Source of the DNA: Lunularia cruciata
Taxonomy: Eukaryota; Streptophyta; Marchantiopsida; Lunulariales; Lunulariaceae
DNA: 64,000 nucleotides
Direction of reading: 5' to 3'
Assembly: GCA_948567375.1 (NCBI GenBank)
Contig: OX419758.1
Span: 68,205,001-68,269,000, forward strand
Positions 11,082 to 23,289 of the stretch are shown piece by piece. The notes below the pieces were generated by a model that was given only the letters and a program-made list of their open reading frames with translations, had not been told where the DNA came from and did no database searches. Each line of letters starts with the position of its first letter. Position 1 is the first letter of the stretch. The position numbers were made by a program, and so were the translations under genes.

Positions 11082-11939
11082 CTTGCAGCCCGTTCAAACG
11101 ACTGAGAAAACCAACTCCAAATCGTCCGCAAACTCTCGCAAAAGACCCTACTCAACTACAATCTCGCCCTTCGCTCTTCCAAAGCCATTATCAGCTCCAA
11201 CAAAATACCTAAACTCCCTTTGCTTCACCCTCTCACGCGGCCATTGTCAACCAGCATGAAACAAAACATCGCGCCACCGTTCAATAAACGTTGCTTGCGC
11301 CTCACATCATAGCTGCCATCCAATGAACACGTCCAAGTCAAATGAACGATTGAAATCTCTGATGCTATCGAAATCGTGGAAGGGAATCACACTGCAGCTA
11401 TTGAAAAAAATCCGAGGCACTGTCTCCCGATTCCCGTCGAACAACATCAGCCCCAGAGGGCAAAGGGACCTAACGCCTGTTTACAGTGAATCCAAATTCC
11501 TTCAAGCTTGTCGAGTCCAAAGCGTGAGTATCGTATTTTCCCTCCACCTTTCGACACTAGCTCGAGACGTTTCTCCGACGTTCACTGCACCGAGAACCGA
11601 CCAAATCTCCTCTAGACGGACACTGTAATTGAGGGACGAGAAACTCGATGGATGTGGCATTCCTGCTCGACTGCCGTAGACGAACAACGGTGGAGATAAA
11701 ACTCGGTTCGTTAGAGGCAGTACTTGAACGGAGAACATAACTTCGAAATACCCTTGCTACAAGTGTGGCAAAGTTTTCTTCTCTCCTTCAGGTCTGCGAT
11801 TACGGAATATTTGGGAAACAAAATTTGGTTTGTATTGGGAAGCAAAATTCTTACAAGTTTGTCACATACCTTTAATGCTTATTCAATCTGGAGGCTCGCA
11901 GTGAGGATCTCTTAAGACAGCACCAAATAGAACGAGGAA
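11082..11939. other. Upstream region of the CWC21-like gene
   Basis: This is the promoter and 5' UTR side of the minus-strand gene. The short frames on both strands overlap each other and show no domain. No TATA box is evident at a fixed distance from 11081. Confidence 0.4.
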
Positions 11940-14620
11940 GAGAAATTAATGATATATATGTACATTTTAATAAGACTGCAATATGTGCACTTCAATAAAG
12001 ATTCTGCATTTTGCAATTTGAAGAAGTACAGTTAGAACTACCTGTTTCTAGATATCTAGATAACTTTATGTGTGATTAATCAAACTAAACCAGAATATTG
12101 TTATGTATTTGGTAACACTTGAACTTCGTAGAAATTCTACTTTTATAATTAATGGATAAGTATATAAACATATTTTATGTCTATTCACTATTAGGATCAA
12201 GTTTAATTAGGATGTGACTATGTTTTATAAGGACAACTCCTTCTCTTTCAAAAGTTGCTTCTTAAATTAAAAATATTATTATTATTATTTAAAAGGATTA
12301 ATAAAGGTTCTATTTAATTGAAACTTAAGACAGGTATGAATTCCCTTAATTATATAATTTATTTTCTATATTTACGCAACATTATTATTATGTCAACGAA
12401 TTTTGACGAACTTCCACATATTTTCATTGACAATACCATGTAAGATTTTTCCCATAGCAAGACGGCATAGAGTGTTAACCTTGATAGAGATTACATTAAC
12501 CAATCAACATACTCAAATTAAGCTTTGCACTCCGCCATCGTCTAAACATATAAATATATAAATAAATTATGTAATATACGTTCATGTTCTTTACGATATA
12601 TATATATATATAAAAGTAGAAGTAATTATATAATATAAGTTCATGTTCTTTGTGTATATCCTAAGTTCCATGTATAATAAAACATGATTCAAGTTTACTC
12701 TATTCATATTTATTACATGTGAGTTCAATAAAAAAAAGTACTTCTTCTAAATAAGTATCATATATCTTGCAACAATATATAGTATATAGGATAATATCAT
12801 TACAGTCAAAGAAGAGGAAACAAACCCATCAAGAGTATCTTATATGGATAGTGAAAAATGAGACCGCATGTGAAACAATAAGGATATGAAGACCCCTCGA
12901 GCCGGACAAGGAAAATACAAATACAAAGAGGGTAAAATAGTATTGGTAAGAGGAATCAGTAGTAAAGTAGTACGATAGTACTACATCCTATATGGAGCAT
13001 TGTTGTTAGCGTCCTCAAATGAATTTTTTATAATTGAAATATTTGAATAAGCATAAGAATAAATGTTCCCCCTTAAGGAAAAAGTTAAAGTGATAAATTA
13101 TTTAAAAGGAAAAGATATAAAAATATAAAAGACAAGAAACTCATATACAACATAATGCCTTTTAGCATAAAAGGACACAAATTAAACAGTATATTCTTAG
13201 AAGTAAACATATTTATCCTCTAAAATTAATATTATTTGCTTGTACATTTTCTTAGTCTGATTTTTCATAGAAAGGACCCATTGATTAAAGTGTTATGTCT
13301 TTTTTGCAATTTCCTCTTCTTTTCTATCTTTACTTCAATTTATAAACTAATTTTGAAATAATTTTTATTTTTATATTTTAAGTATATGATCTTTCCCAAA
13401 ATCATGTAGAAAGTTTTAGTCTTGCATGTTTAACTTTTGTTATATCATTTTATAAAATTTTAGGTTCAAATAATTTATTCAGCGATTTAAGTAGTTTTAT
13501 GGCTTTTTGTACCTTGCTTGATTTTTTTCCATGATTATTATTGCAAAGAGAAAACAAAGGAGTTTAAGAGAGGTATTTTCAATGGAGAATTTTATATATC
13601 TTATTGAAATAATTTAAATTAAATGTATAATTTATAATTTATAGTTTATAATATGAATTTTGTATGTATATATAATCTATTTTTATTCTTATCTGATTGG
13701 CTAGTTTCATTAAATACTGAGACTATAGATAACTATATACAATTTTTTACAGGATCTATATATCTCTTTTATGATATGTATATGATATCATCTCGAAAAT
13801 CCAAATTTCTATAAAAATATTAGCTACACTTTAAATTAATAGATGAACTAAGGTGTTAGATATTTAATTCTTTTCTGACCAAAACTAATATCTATATTGT
13901 TGATCATTTGGCTATTTTCAAATTTTTTCAAGTTTTTGGGATTAGCTAACTTCAGAATTTGAATCTTAATAATACTAGCTTAGCAATAATTAAGTTTCAT
14001 TATGAAGACTAATTAACTCTTAAATATCCTAAAAGAACAACAATGAATCTTATCAAAAACATTAACTAAAACCATGTTTTAAGTTAAATAAGTAAACTGC
14101 TTCTAATTTTAATATTTTACCTATTTTAACTTCCATTACCTTTGTGATTTCAATTATCATTGGTAAATCTATCAAGTTATATATTCATGTAAATGTGAGT
14201 TAATGAGTTATTACTTATAGGAAGTTTCCATAAATATCTTGAACAATTGGGTGAATTTTATATTTTTTTATATTTTTTTTGATTATTTTATACTCTAAGT
14301 TAATTCTTGAATACTTTATATGGTGTGGTAGATATACAAAGGGAAAAACCATGATATAAAAATGAATTTTATTTAGCTTAATAAAATATAATAATAAAAC
14401 TATACATAGTACACAAGTAAAACTTGCAGAAATATATTATTATTAAGATGCAATAAATAAGTATGTTATAAACTTCTCATATTATTTTACTATTTAAGAT
14501 ATAGATATCAAACACTAATTTGAGATAGTCAATGATCTTCCTTATTGTATCTATACACTCTCCTAATTAAGGTAACTAGCTTCATAACTTCAAAATTTAC
14601 AATTTAATTAGTACTTGTGG
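11940..14620. other. AT-rich gene-free block 1
   Basis: Base composition changes sharply from mixed sequence to about three quarters A+T or more. There are many TA and ATT runs and stop codons in all frames. I see no organellar gene, tRNA or transposon protein in it. A similar block lies at 33240-35335. Confidence 0.75.
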
Positions 14621-14773
14621 TATAATAGGTAAGAATGGTGCAATACTTCAAGGATACCAGTTTGAATTGACTAGAATTGAGATGAAAAGCATCACTATGA
14701 TGATAATATGTTATTTTGTGTTTAAACTCTTGGGCAACATCATTCTCAAAAAAGGTTAATACTGCCAAAACTA

Positions 14774-15326
14774 GTGACATGCGTATATACATCGCTACAC
14801 AACATACATTGCTGTCAACATCATACACTATAGAAGCACAACTCACGCGTAAGTCATACATAAACTCTAAAGTGTCACAATAATCAGATCATTTACAACT
14901 CAAATCAATCAAACTCATATCAATACTTGATCTTATCCTCAACAGCTTGCCAACAACAGGGCACTGATTATAGTCAAGCCACACCCACTCTAGCTAAGAG
15001 ACTCCAGGTGACGCTCGTTGGCTTTCTGTCCACTCTAGCCAGGAACTCGAAGGCTCAACATCAGAGAAGTGAGCTCTCTAGAGCTGCACTTCCAGGGTAT
15101 ATTCCTGATTTTGATCCAGGTCTCATCCCAACGGTCCCGTTGACGGCACACCCAATGATACGGACGGTGCAAGTGACGATGGACCCCACCATGAAGTTAG
15201 TACCTTAAACACAAAATTGGACCATCAGAAAGTAGTCTATGAGTAACTACCAAAATGCCTCTAACTACTATCACTAGAACTCTAGTGTCCGAGCAATCTA
15301 GATGCGACATTACAAATGGTGTGACA
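14774..15326 (-). mobile_element. Family A solo terminal repeat with 6-bp direct repeat
   Basis: On the minus strand this contains segment 'a' (about 15320-14882, starting CACCATTTGTAATG) followed by segment 'b' (about 14879-14780, TTGTGACACTTTAGAG...). They are in the same order as the outer ends of the long family A copy. GTGACA stands at both edges (14774-14779 and 15321-15326; TGTCAC on the minus strand), as expected for a target duplication. The empty site would read CTAGTGTCACTAG. There is no internal sequence, so it is most likely a recombination product of a full element. Confidence 0.75.
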
Positions 15327-16791
15327 CTAGGTACACAAAAAATCCAAGCAATCCATTCTCTTGTGTACTAAGAATCAAATCTAGAGGATTCCTAAAAGGG
15401 AAGAGGTGGAGAGTGGTTCATTTGTAACAAAGATCACTTTGTTCTATAATCTTTTATTTACCCTATTGTTTGTCTTAGCCTCACACTACAATAGTGTGGT
15501 TTGTAGGAGCCAAAACTTGTATGTTACTATTGCCAAGGGTTATATGAGATGTAGTATGCTACAAAATTTCATGAATTGTGCCTCATGGCTTTGCAAACTA
15601 ACCCGGAGTAAGAGATTTTAAAAGTTCCATCATCTTGAAGACTATGATAGTAACACAACATTCTATCCTTCCCAAAATGCACAATATCATAGGAGTCTAA
15701 AACAATTTGCAATACTCAATCATACATAGGAGTGTTACTTGAAAAGACACCAAGCTTGCAAAGGCCTATTCTTGTATTGTTCCTAACTTTGGCAAAGCTT
15801 CTAGAATGATATATTCTAGTTCCACAAAATGTGATCCAGTACTTCAATGCTTAGGGTCGTACCTTAGGATTTGTTAATCTCATGTTTATTGAGCATGCCA
15901 TCATTCATTCAAAGTGTAGACTAGTACACAAACACTTACTCATGAGTCTTGATGGTGTAAGTTTTGTATTTACTACAAAAGAAGGATGCACCAAATGGAC
16001 ACAATGAAGATCCTCAGCCTAAGCCTTTCATAGATTTCCTACTAGGCCATTGAAAGATCCAATACTGCAATGGATGGAAATATCTTAAATACATCTAACC
16101 CGCTCAATGTTGATCATATCTTATCTTTCAATCCCAAACCTAATGTTAAGTAGCCATAGATTGTAATCACCTTAGCCGGTGTTCATCTACTTCAAGCAGA
16201 TTAACACTACTTTTTGTATTAATCCAAGTATTTATGTAAAAAATATATACATCCAAAAAATTCTCTAAGTCAAGAAAATGAATGCACAAAAAATATATAC
16301 AAAATGACACACTATCATTTACAAACAAAGATGACAACTGTTGTTTTTGTAAGACAAGGCTCCATTTGTTATTCCTTGATGGGAGAGGCTTGGGACAAAC
16401 TCTTAGCTCTTTTGCATATTTGAACAAGGTCTATGAGTTGCTTCTCATATCCGTCCATAATCTGTTCAAAGCTAGTCTGAGCCTCCTCAAACTTGGCATT
16501 AGTGTGGCAGTGGATTTTGGTAGAAAACATATTGAGTTGCTTGTTTGTGTAGGTTGTCCTCTCTAGTGCATCAATCTAAGTGCGCAAATCATTTGCCTTT
16601 GTACATTGAAAGGTTTTGTTTGCCATGTGTTCCAATAGGTTGAGTAGTTGAGTGGTTGTATGCTCAATAGTCTTGAGCAACCCTACTTGTTTGGTTTCCA
16701 GATTGGCAACCCCAATGTTTGGCATTAATTTTGTCAGTTGTCTCTTTATAAATCCTCTTTTCTTGTTTCAACACTTTCTCTTGTTGCCATT
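15327..16791. other. Unassigned repeat-rich stretch
   Basis: No recognisable protein. 16160-16660 read on the minus strand gives coiled-coil-like fragments with stops. Similar minus-strand fragments lie at 27500-28480, on the other side of the nested family A and B insertions, so both may belong to one interrupted older element. Confidence 0.35.
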
Positions 16792-16946
16792 TATAATACC
16801 AATAGCTAGACATATTAGCTAGAGGCAAAAATTGGCTTGGTAACATTTGGAAGGATGTTATGTATGATGTGCTAGGTAGATAAGATAGATATGTCACCAA
16901 AAGAGTACTTCTACAAATAAGGCAAGAGCCAAAAATAGCCTAAATT
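16792..16946 (+). mobile_element. Family B LTR, 5' fragment
   Basis: Begins TATAATACCAATAGCTAGAC, like other family B LTR starts, and runs about 150 bp before another LTR start of the same family replaces it at 16947. Confidence 0.7.
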
Positions 16947-17319
16947 TGTAATACCAAAAACTAGACATATTAGCTAGAGATGAAAAAGGCTTAGTAATAT
17001 CTAGAAAGATGTTATATATGATGAACTAGGTAGATCAGATAGAGGTATCACAAAAAGAGGACTTTTACTAATAGGGTGGGAGTCAAAAATAGCCAAGAAA
17101 CTTTAGAGCTAATTTTGGAGGCTAATTTTGGGGTAGACCCCACCCCACCCCACCCCACCCCAAATATAAGAAAAGCTAGCCTTCCTCCTCCCAAGTTTTT
17201 CTCATCGAGAAATTTCTAATGGTTCCTCACCCATGTAATTCAAAGATTCCTACAAGAAGATTCACTAAAGATTCCCTTTAGTCAAAGATGGTTTAACCAA
17301 CCAAATAGGATAAGAATTG
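16947..17319 (+). mobile_element. Family B LTR, left half (right half at 27124-27333)
   Basis: Starts TGTAATACCAAAAACTAGAC and follows the family B LTR consensus to ACCAACCAAATAGGATAAG. The consensus resumes at 27124 (TGTCACCCATG...) and ends at 27333 (GGAAGATTACA). The 9.8-kb family A element lies between the halves. The half contains a run of five ACCCC units at 17138-17161, which is G-rich on the minus strand. Confidence 0.8.
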
Positions 17320-17324
17320 TGTCA

Positions 17325-17768
17325 TGCCATTTGTAGTGCCGCATCTAGATGCTTGGACACTAGAGTTCCAGTGATAGTAGTTAGAGTTATTTCAGCATTT
17401 TCTCAGAGACTACTTTCCGATGGTCAGATTTTGTGTTTGGGGTACTGACTTCACGGTGGGACCCACCGTCACTTTGCACCGTTCACACCGTTGAGTGTGC
17501 CGTTAGCAAGACCATTAGGGTTTCAGAGCTAGCTCGAGTCCAAGGGGTATAGTTTTGAAGTGAGCTCTAGAGAGCTCACTTCTCTAATGTTGAGCCTTCG
17601 AGTTCTTGGCTATGGTGGACAGAGGTCGACGAGCGTCACCTAGATCCTCTATGCTTGAGTGGGTGTGGCTTGACTGTAATCAATACACAATTGTTGGCAG
17701 TTTATAGAGTGACAAATCAAGTACTGATCTGATTTGAGTTGAGTTGAGAGTGGTAAGCAATCTGATTA
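17325..17768 (+). repeat. Terminal segment 'a', 5' copy of family A
   Basis: About 444 bp, closely similar to 26570-27011 (both contain TTGTAGTGCCGCATCTAGATGCT and end AAGCAATCTGAT). Here it is followed directly by TACATCAGAGAAGTG, a weak match to an initiator-Met tRNA binding site (TATCAGAG). Segment 'b', which follows 'a' at the 3' end, is absent here. Confidence 0.8.
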
Positions 17769-18394
17769 CATCAGAGAAGTGAAGTCAGGGAGAAATCGGG
17801 TGCAAGAAGTTTGAGTGTTGGTGATATCTCCAAGCTCGGTGGATCGTTGGTAGCTCAATTCAAGTTCAGTGTTTCTCTAGTGTGCAGAAGCTCAATCGAT
17901 TGATACAGATTTGGCAATAAGGCAGACGGTGTGCGGAAGTGCTGGCCAAATTTTGAGCAAAGAAGGAGCAAATTTTGAGCAGTGGTTGTGATTTTGAGCT
18001 CAAGAGATGAAGGCAAGACCAATTTGCTGTGAGTTGGGCTCAGAAAGTCAAATTGAAGGTTGAGTTGGGAAGCTATTCTCATGAATTTGTGATTTGGAAA
18101 AACCCGTGTTGTCAATTTGGCTTGAGTGGAAAGTTAACGGGGGATTTGGCAGACAACCAACTTTAGAGTTTACGACAGATTTTGGTTGGGATTTACGTCA
18201 AATTTTGGCCAGATTTGGAGGAGTTTCATAAATTTGGCTGAGTTTTGGTGTTAGAGGCTTCGAGGCATAGGGCTATGGGCTATGAGAGGCTATGAAGGCC
18301 TAGAAGGGCCAGCAAGCTAGTATGTTGGCGTGAGGCTAGCTAGTTTAGAGTGGATCTTGGTCATTGGTTGTCAAAATCTGCCTTTCTTGCTAGA

Positions 18395-18475
18395 TTGCAC
18401 GCAATAGGGTTTGACCCCTAGATCTCTTGTTCTTAGACTGGTGCCCTAGCCAACTGGTCCACCCTCATTTGTTAT
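18395..18475 (-). repeat. tRNA-like segment with Pol III A and B boxes (SINE head or tRNA remnant)
   Basis: On the minus strand GGTGGACCAGTTGGCTA (18463-18447) resembles a D-arm/A box, and AGGGGTCAAACCC (18419-18407) resembles a T-arm/B box, with a spacing close to that of a tRNA. It lies in the untranslated leader of the family A element, so it is probably a SINE insertion or captured tRNA-like sequence. No clean acceptor stem is visible. Confidence 0.45.
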
Positions 18476-18911
18476 CATAGTGACTATGCCACTGTTATCT
18501 ATACACATGTAGCTTTGGCTAGGAGAGGCAGTTTGATCCCATTCTTGGTGATCTTGGTAGCTTAGGACTTAGATACAAACTTCTCTTATGTCAAATGCCA
18601 AATGGTGGTAGAGTCAGTCCCGTGTTGTGTTATGAGATTGAGGGTTTTTGTTTAGATTTCTTGTGATTGGACCTCCTCCATTCTCTATTTCCTGTTTGTG
18701 CACCATGTTTGTGTGAGGTGCCCTGAATTTTGAGCGTTGGTGCTTTGGTGTGCTCTCGGTAGTGAGGTTGGAGTGATGACCAATCAGATTACCTTTGTTT
18801 CTCTCTGGTGAGGCAGGAAGTGATGAGTGCGTGTTATGATGGCAGGTTACAGGTTGCCTTTCCTCTAGTGTACTTATCTTGGTTAGAGTTACATTAGTGG
18901 GTGGTGCTTAG

Positions 18912-20570
18912 TTGGTATTGGCACTTGGTGGTGTTGGCACTTGGTGGGGTACTTGCAGTTGTGACTTGCGGTTGCAGCTGGTGGTTCTAGTTTGCTGTTG
19001 CGGTTACTTTATCACGACAGAGTTCTTTGGGGATTCTAGAGGAGATAGCACTGCATTACGCAATGGGTTTACTTGGAGTGGTGCTCGGTATCAGCCTGTA
19101 TCTCAAGTCCTAGTGAGGGAGGAGATTGACTCTGAGTTGAGTTTGACACAAGAGCTAATTCAGTTGAGAGTGCACTTGGTGTGTCCGCACCATTGTTCTG
19201 GGACATGGACGAGATTTATGGGGCCTCTAAAGACTCTAAGCGTTACTCTGGTATAGTGGGTACCATTGAGTTGGATGACTTTATCCATGAGTTCAATAGT
19301 TGGTGTGATCTGCAGCAAATGTAGAACCCGACTTTGTTCACACACTTCATGGCATGGAAGGAGTTGTTTCAGCACTTGGAGGGTCCACCAATGGATGACT
19401 ACCATGAGTTCAAAAGAGCTCATTTGGAGGAGATTGAGTTATGGAGACAGTATTGGTCTCCGAACTATGTCTCTATCACTTCAGGTTCGGTGGCCAGGAG
19501 TAGATTGGCTGTACCTACGAGTTCTAGCTTGAGTAGTGTTGGTGGAACTAGTGGAGGTGCACCAACTGGAGATAGTGCTACTACGAGTGGAGGTACCACT
19601 GCAGGAGGTGGTGTGGTACCGGGGTTTAACCCCATGGTGGAGTTCTTCTTGTGTTTGAGGTAGAACTATTAGGGAGTGCGGACTGACAAGCTGAGGAGCT
19701 TGCAGGAGTTCCAGTAGAAGGCTGGCAAGAGCCTACACAAGGCATACACTCGCATGAGGCGGCTGATCAGTTTCACTCAGGGAGTTACTGAGGCCCAAGT
19801 AGTCCAATTTTGGTATGGGATACTGGATAGGGAGTTACGACATAGAGTTTGTGATGCAATGTTGTTGCAGGCTACTTTGCCCACTTTGGCAGTAGTCTTT
19901 GGTTTGGCTGAGCATATTGAGCTCAACATGGTGGAGGAGAGAGTAGTGACATTTGGATTTGGTAGGGAGACCTCATCCCCGGCTGTGACTTCTTCTAGAG
20001 TGCAGTAGAGTGCACCATGTCCAGTTGGTTTTTGAGGATAAGGTGGATAGCTCAGATCATATGGAGCAAGTGGAGGGCCTAGTGGAGTTAGACCCTTACC
20101 TTCATTTTTGGGTCAGCAACAACCAGTGAGTGGTGGTGTTGCTTGTTGGACTTGTGGTGGACCTCACCATCGGAGAGAGTGTACTTGGGGCAGTGGACTT
20201 GATACCTCGGGTGCATCACAACCAACATAGAGGTAGTGTGAGCATTGCCACAGATTTGGTCACACTAGTGATCGGCGTTTTGACCTACACCCGAAGTTAC
20301 GAAGTGGTAGGGCTGCTATGGCAGGTAGTAGAGGAGCTCCAATTCATGGAGGACGAGGTGGTAGATGTGGTGGTAGAATCTACACCTAGTAGGGGTGTAG
20401 TACCTGCCCTTACTTTTGACACAACTATGGCTACTCGAATTGAGCAATTGGAGCAGGGATTGGCTAGTATGGCTATTGCTCAGAGGAGATCATATTTGGG
20501 TGTTGAGGCTTCCACCTCATATGCTAGTGATAAAGATGCTTTGGACTTCATGTGCGGAGCAGCATAGGTG
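18912..20570 (+). pseudogene. Family A Gag region with CCHC zinc knuckles, broken
   Basis: Capsid-like blocks (FTHFMAWKELFQHL near 19335, FWYGILDRELRHRV near 19810) are separated by in-frame TAG codons at 19322, 19661, 19670 and others. A zinc knuckle CWTCGGPHHRREC lies at 20144-20182 (CX2CX4HX4C). A second, CEHC-type knuckle follows about 70 bases later. Gag packages the RNA into virus-like particles; the knuckles bind nucleic acid. The start is not certain, because the first 400 bases show little that is recognisable. Confidence 0.75.
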
Positions 20571-21059
20571 GATGCATCTGCAACAGTGACTAGGAGTGCA
20601 ATACGTGCTTCAGAGCCTAGAGGAGGATCAGTGGAGTTGGACCCATAGAGAGGAGAGGTTGGGAGACAGGTTCGACTTCCCCAATCTTTCATGCTATTTG
20701 AGGCATTGCAAATAACATCCATGGTTCCTAGACGTCCCAGTGCAGGTGTGGTAGGTGGTGATGGAGTACATGATGGACTACTTGCTACGCAGCCACTTGC
20801 TACTACATAGACTGAGTCTAGCATGATGTTGGGGGTGGCTCAACTAATTATGCGGCATTCTTTGTTTTTGGCCAATGATATGTTTACATTGGTAGTTGAC
20901 CCAGCCTCAGTACTCCGGTTGGCTACTACGTTGTGTGAGAGTAGGGATGGTGCAGTTCCTACTACTAGAGCAGAGGTGGTTGGTAGTGGAGCTGACTTGG
21001 TTGAGGAGCATAGGATCCGTTCAGCGACCAATGGTTTATGGTAAGTAGCAACGGCTAGA

Positions 21060-21440
21060 CTGGAGGAGTTGCCAGCTAGACCGGCCTTTGAGAGAGCGTG
21101 GTTTACACCTAGTGTTGTCCTGTTGGGTAACCAGAGGGGGATTTTTTTGGTGGGACCCTCAGGGAAGGTCTATACACCACAGAGAGTCTTGTTAGACTCT
21201 GGTGCGCAACCCCTTATGTTGGGGAAGGCTGTAGTTGTTGGTCTAGAGTTACGAAATACCAATGTGGAGAGGTGTCCATTTTAGATCCAAACATCTCTAG
21301 GTGGTGGTTCGACACAATACATCACACGTGAAGAGCTTGTTGTCTAGGTTTAGCCTGGTCATCCAATTGATAGCTTGGTGGTGAGAGCTCAAACTATTGC
21401 GACAATAGGTGAGTCATATAATGTGCTAGTTGGGAGAGTA
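21060..21440 (+). pseudogene. Family A aspartic protease domain, broken
   Basis: Contains VLLDSGAQPLMLGK, with the catalytic D-S-G triplet (Asp codon 21194-21196), preceded by a hydrophobic strand as in retropepsins. Downstream IQTSLGGG and VLVGRVVLYPMGFSIDYW fit the second half of the fold and its linker. The frame is interrupted by TAG codons near 21282 and 21345. It would cut the Gag-Pol polyprotein. Confidence 0.7.
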
Positions 21441-21859
21441 GTGCTATACCCCATGGGTTTCAGCATTGACTACTGGGAGGAGAAAACCTCTTATAAACCT
21501 GGTTGGCAGTCTAGTGAGGGACGGGTATATTGCCTACCAGTACGCTTCAGTAGTGGTAGTCTTGGCTCACTACAATCCGGGACCATGGCAACATCAGTTT
21601 TAGCTTTCAATGGTGCAGTTACTTGGCCTGGTGACTTGTTGGAGTGGAACGCCCATACAAAGGATACTCCAATACCATAGGAGATCACTCGACTTTGGAG
21701 TAAAAGTAGCATTGTTCCATCCACCTTGGATTTTCCATTATAGAGTTCAGAGGAGGATTGCAGTAGCATGCAGATCAGTTGGTGCAGCAGACTTGGAGTG
21801 GAGCCTTTGTACCATCAAGAGATGAGTGTGAGGATGAGCCTCCAAAGACAATTGCTTTG

Positions 21860-22900
21860 ACACCTATGGATACCACACTCATTGCTTGGCAGTATCCAAT
21901 AGAGGGGATATGCCTATTGGAGTTTTTTGGTGGGATCAGCACCAGACTAGTTGCGGTGTTACAGGCGGGTATACGAGTATAGAGGTACTTGTATGTAGAG
22001 AGATGAGACTGCTAGGCGAGTCTCTCTACATCATGTGGCACACTTGGCCTATTGGTATTTGGAGTTATTATTGATGTCAGCAGTCAGAGGTTACCAAAAG
22101 GCCCTACCAGGAGACATTTCCTTACTGGAGGCGCATGACCTAGAGAGACATAGGCCTATTCACTTGGTGATTTCTGGATGGCCATGTCAAGGACATACAT
22201 GTGCTAGTAGAGGATTGGGTCTTCAGGATCCTTGTTCTGGTGTGTTTTGGGAGATGTAACATATACTACAACATCTCCATGTTCATCAGTCTGTTTCTCC
22301 AGCTTACCTTTAGGAGAACATTCCTTTGATGGGTGATTCTTGCACTAGAGTGGTGGCGAGTACACATCAAGTCCATTCTTGGATGGGACCTGCTGTATTG
22401 TTAGATGCAGCCAGAGTGGGATCACGGGCTCATCATCTTCGTCTTTGGTGGACAAACCTCTTACCCAGAGAGGTTCTATAGTGTGCTTATGATGGGATTT
22501 AACGACTTGACCACATCCTTGTTGATGATATCTTGGATGTTGGGCGTTAGTCTCAGACAATGGTAGTGGCTGATAGGTCATCTATGGTAGTGGTGAACCT
22601 AGTTGGACAGCCTAGAGCCGCATTTCCCACACTCATGAGTTTCCCAGGCTCTCATGCTTTTTGTGAAGGAGGACCTGGACTTGTTTGGGACTCATAGTTA
22701 TAGTAGTTAGTGGAGCTCAATGCCGATGAGAGAGAGCGGGTGATGGGTTTTTGCACCGGTATTATTACTGTTCTAGTAGTGTCAAAGATGTCCAGGCGTC
22801 AGGTGTTAGGTCAGGCTATGGACCTGAATTGTTTGACCTGGATTGTGAGCCTTGGCTTGGCAGAGTAGCATAGGATGCGCTTGACAGGCATCACCACTCG
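21860..22900 (+). pseudogene. C5-cytosine DNA methyltransferase domain inside the family A polyprotein, broken
   Basis: The conserved motifs of cytosine-5 methyltransferases occur in the correct order. Motif I (SAM binding) is LLEFFGGISTRL at 21914-21950. Motif II is YVE..DETARR near 21990-22020, with a 2-base deletion shifting the frame. Motif IV is VISGWPCQGHT, with the catalytic Cys codon at 22185-22187. Motif VI is ENIPLM, with its Glu codon at 22314-22316. Motif VIII is HHLRLWWTNL near 22430-22460. The motif X region is VLGQAMDLNCLTWIV at 22803-22847. The spacing gives about 330 residues, a normal catalytic domain without the large regulatory part of plant MET1 or CMT. The enzyme would transfer a methyl group from SAM to cytosine C5. 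It sits between protease and reverse transcriptase with no sign of its own gene borders. The relative order of motifs is not permuted, unlike DRM. All stops seen are explainable as C-to-T changes. The domain assignment is strong; activity in this copy is excluded by the breaks. Confidence 0.85.
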
Positions 22901-23289
22901 GACACTTGTGAGCCTTGTGTCTATCAAGACGATTCAAGCACATGCTGGGGGCAATGGACCAAGTGGACATGGTATTCTTGGGACACATCCAGTAGCTACT
23001 AGGGAGAGTGGTCTACTTGGAGTCCATCCAGGTGAGCGTGGGCTACTTGGATTACACCCTTGGTCCACATTGGATGCAGCTAGAGGACGTGTGGAGCTTG
23101 CAGCCAGAGTGGAGGGAGTTTTTCACACAGAGGTTGGGACCTCTAGTGGTCGGGAGCATGACACTATTGCTCCCAAGGGCCCAATGTAGCAGCCAGTCAG
23201 TACGTCTTCCACTCTTACTACAATTACATAGGATACTTGGGAGCCAGATCTTGGACCCAAGCTTACTAGAGAGGAAAGACGGAGGGTTT

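Noticed and set aside
11940-14620. Insertion of plastid or mitochondrial DNA
   Set aside because: AT content is suggestive, but no organellar gene, tRNA or rRNA sequence is recognisable.
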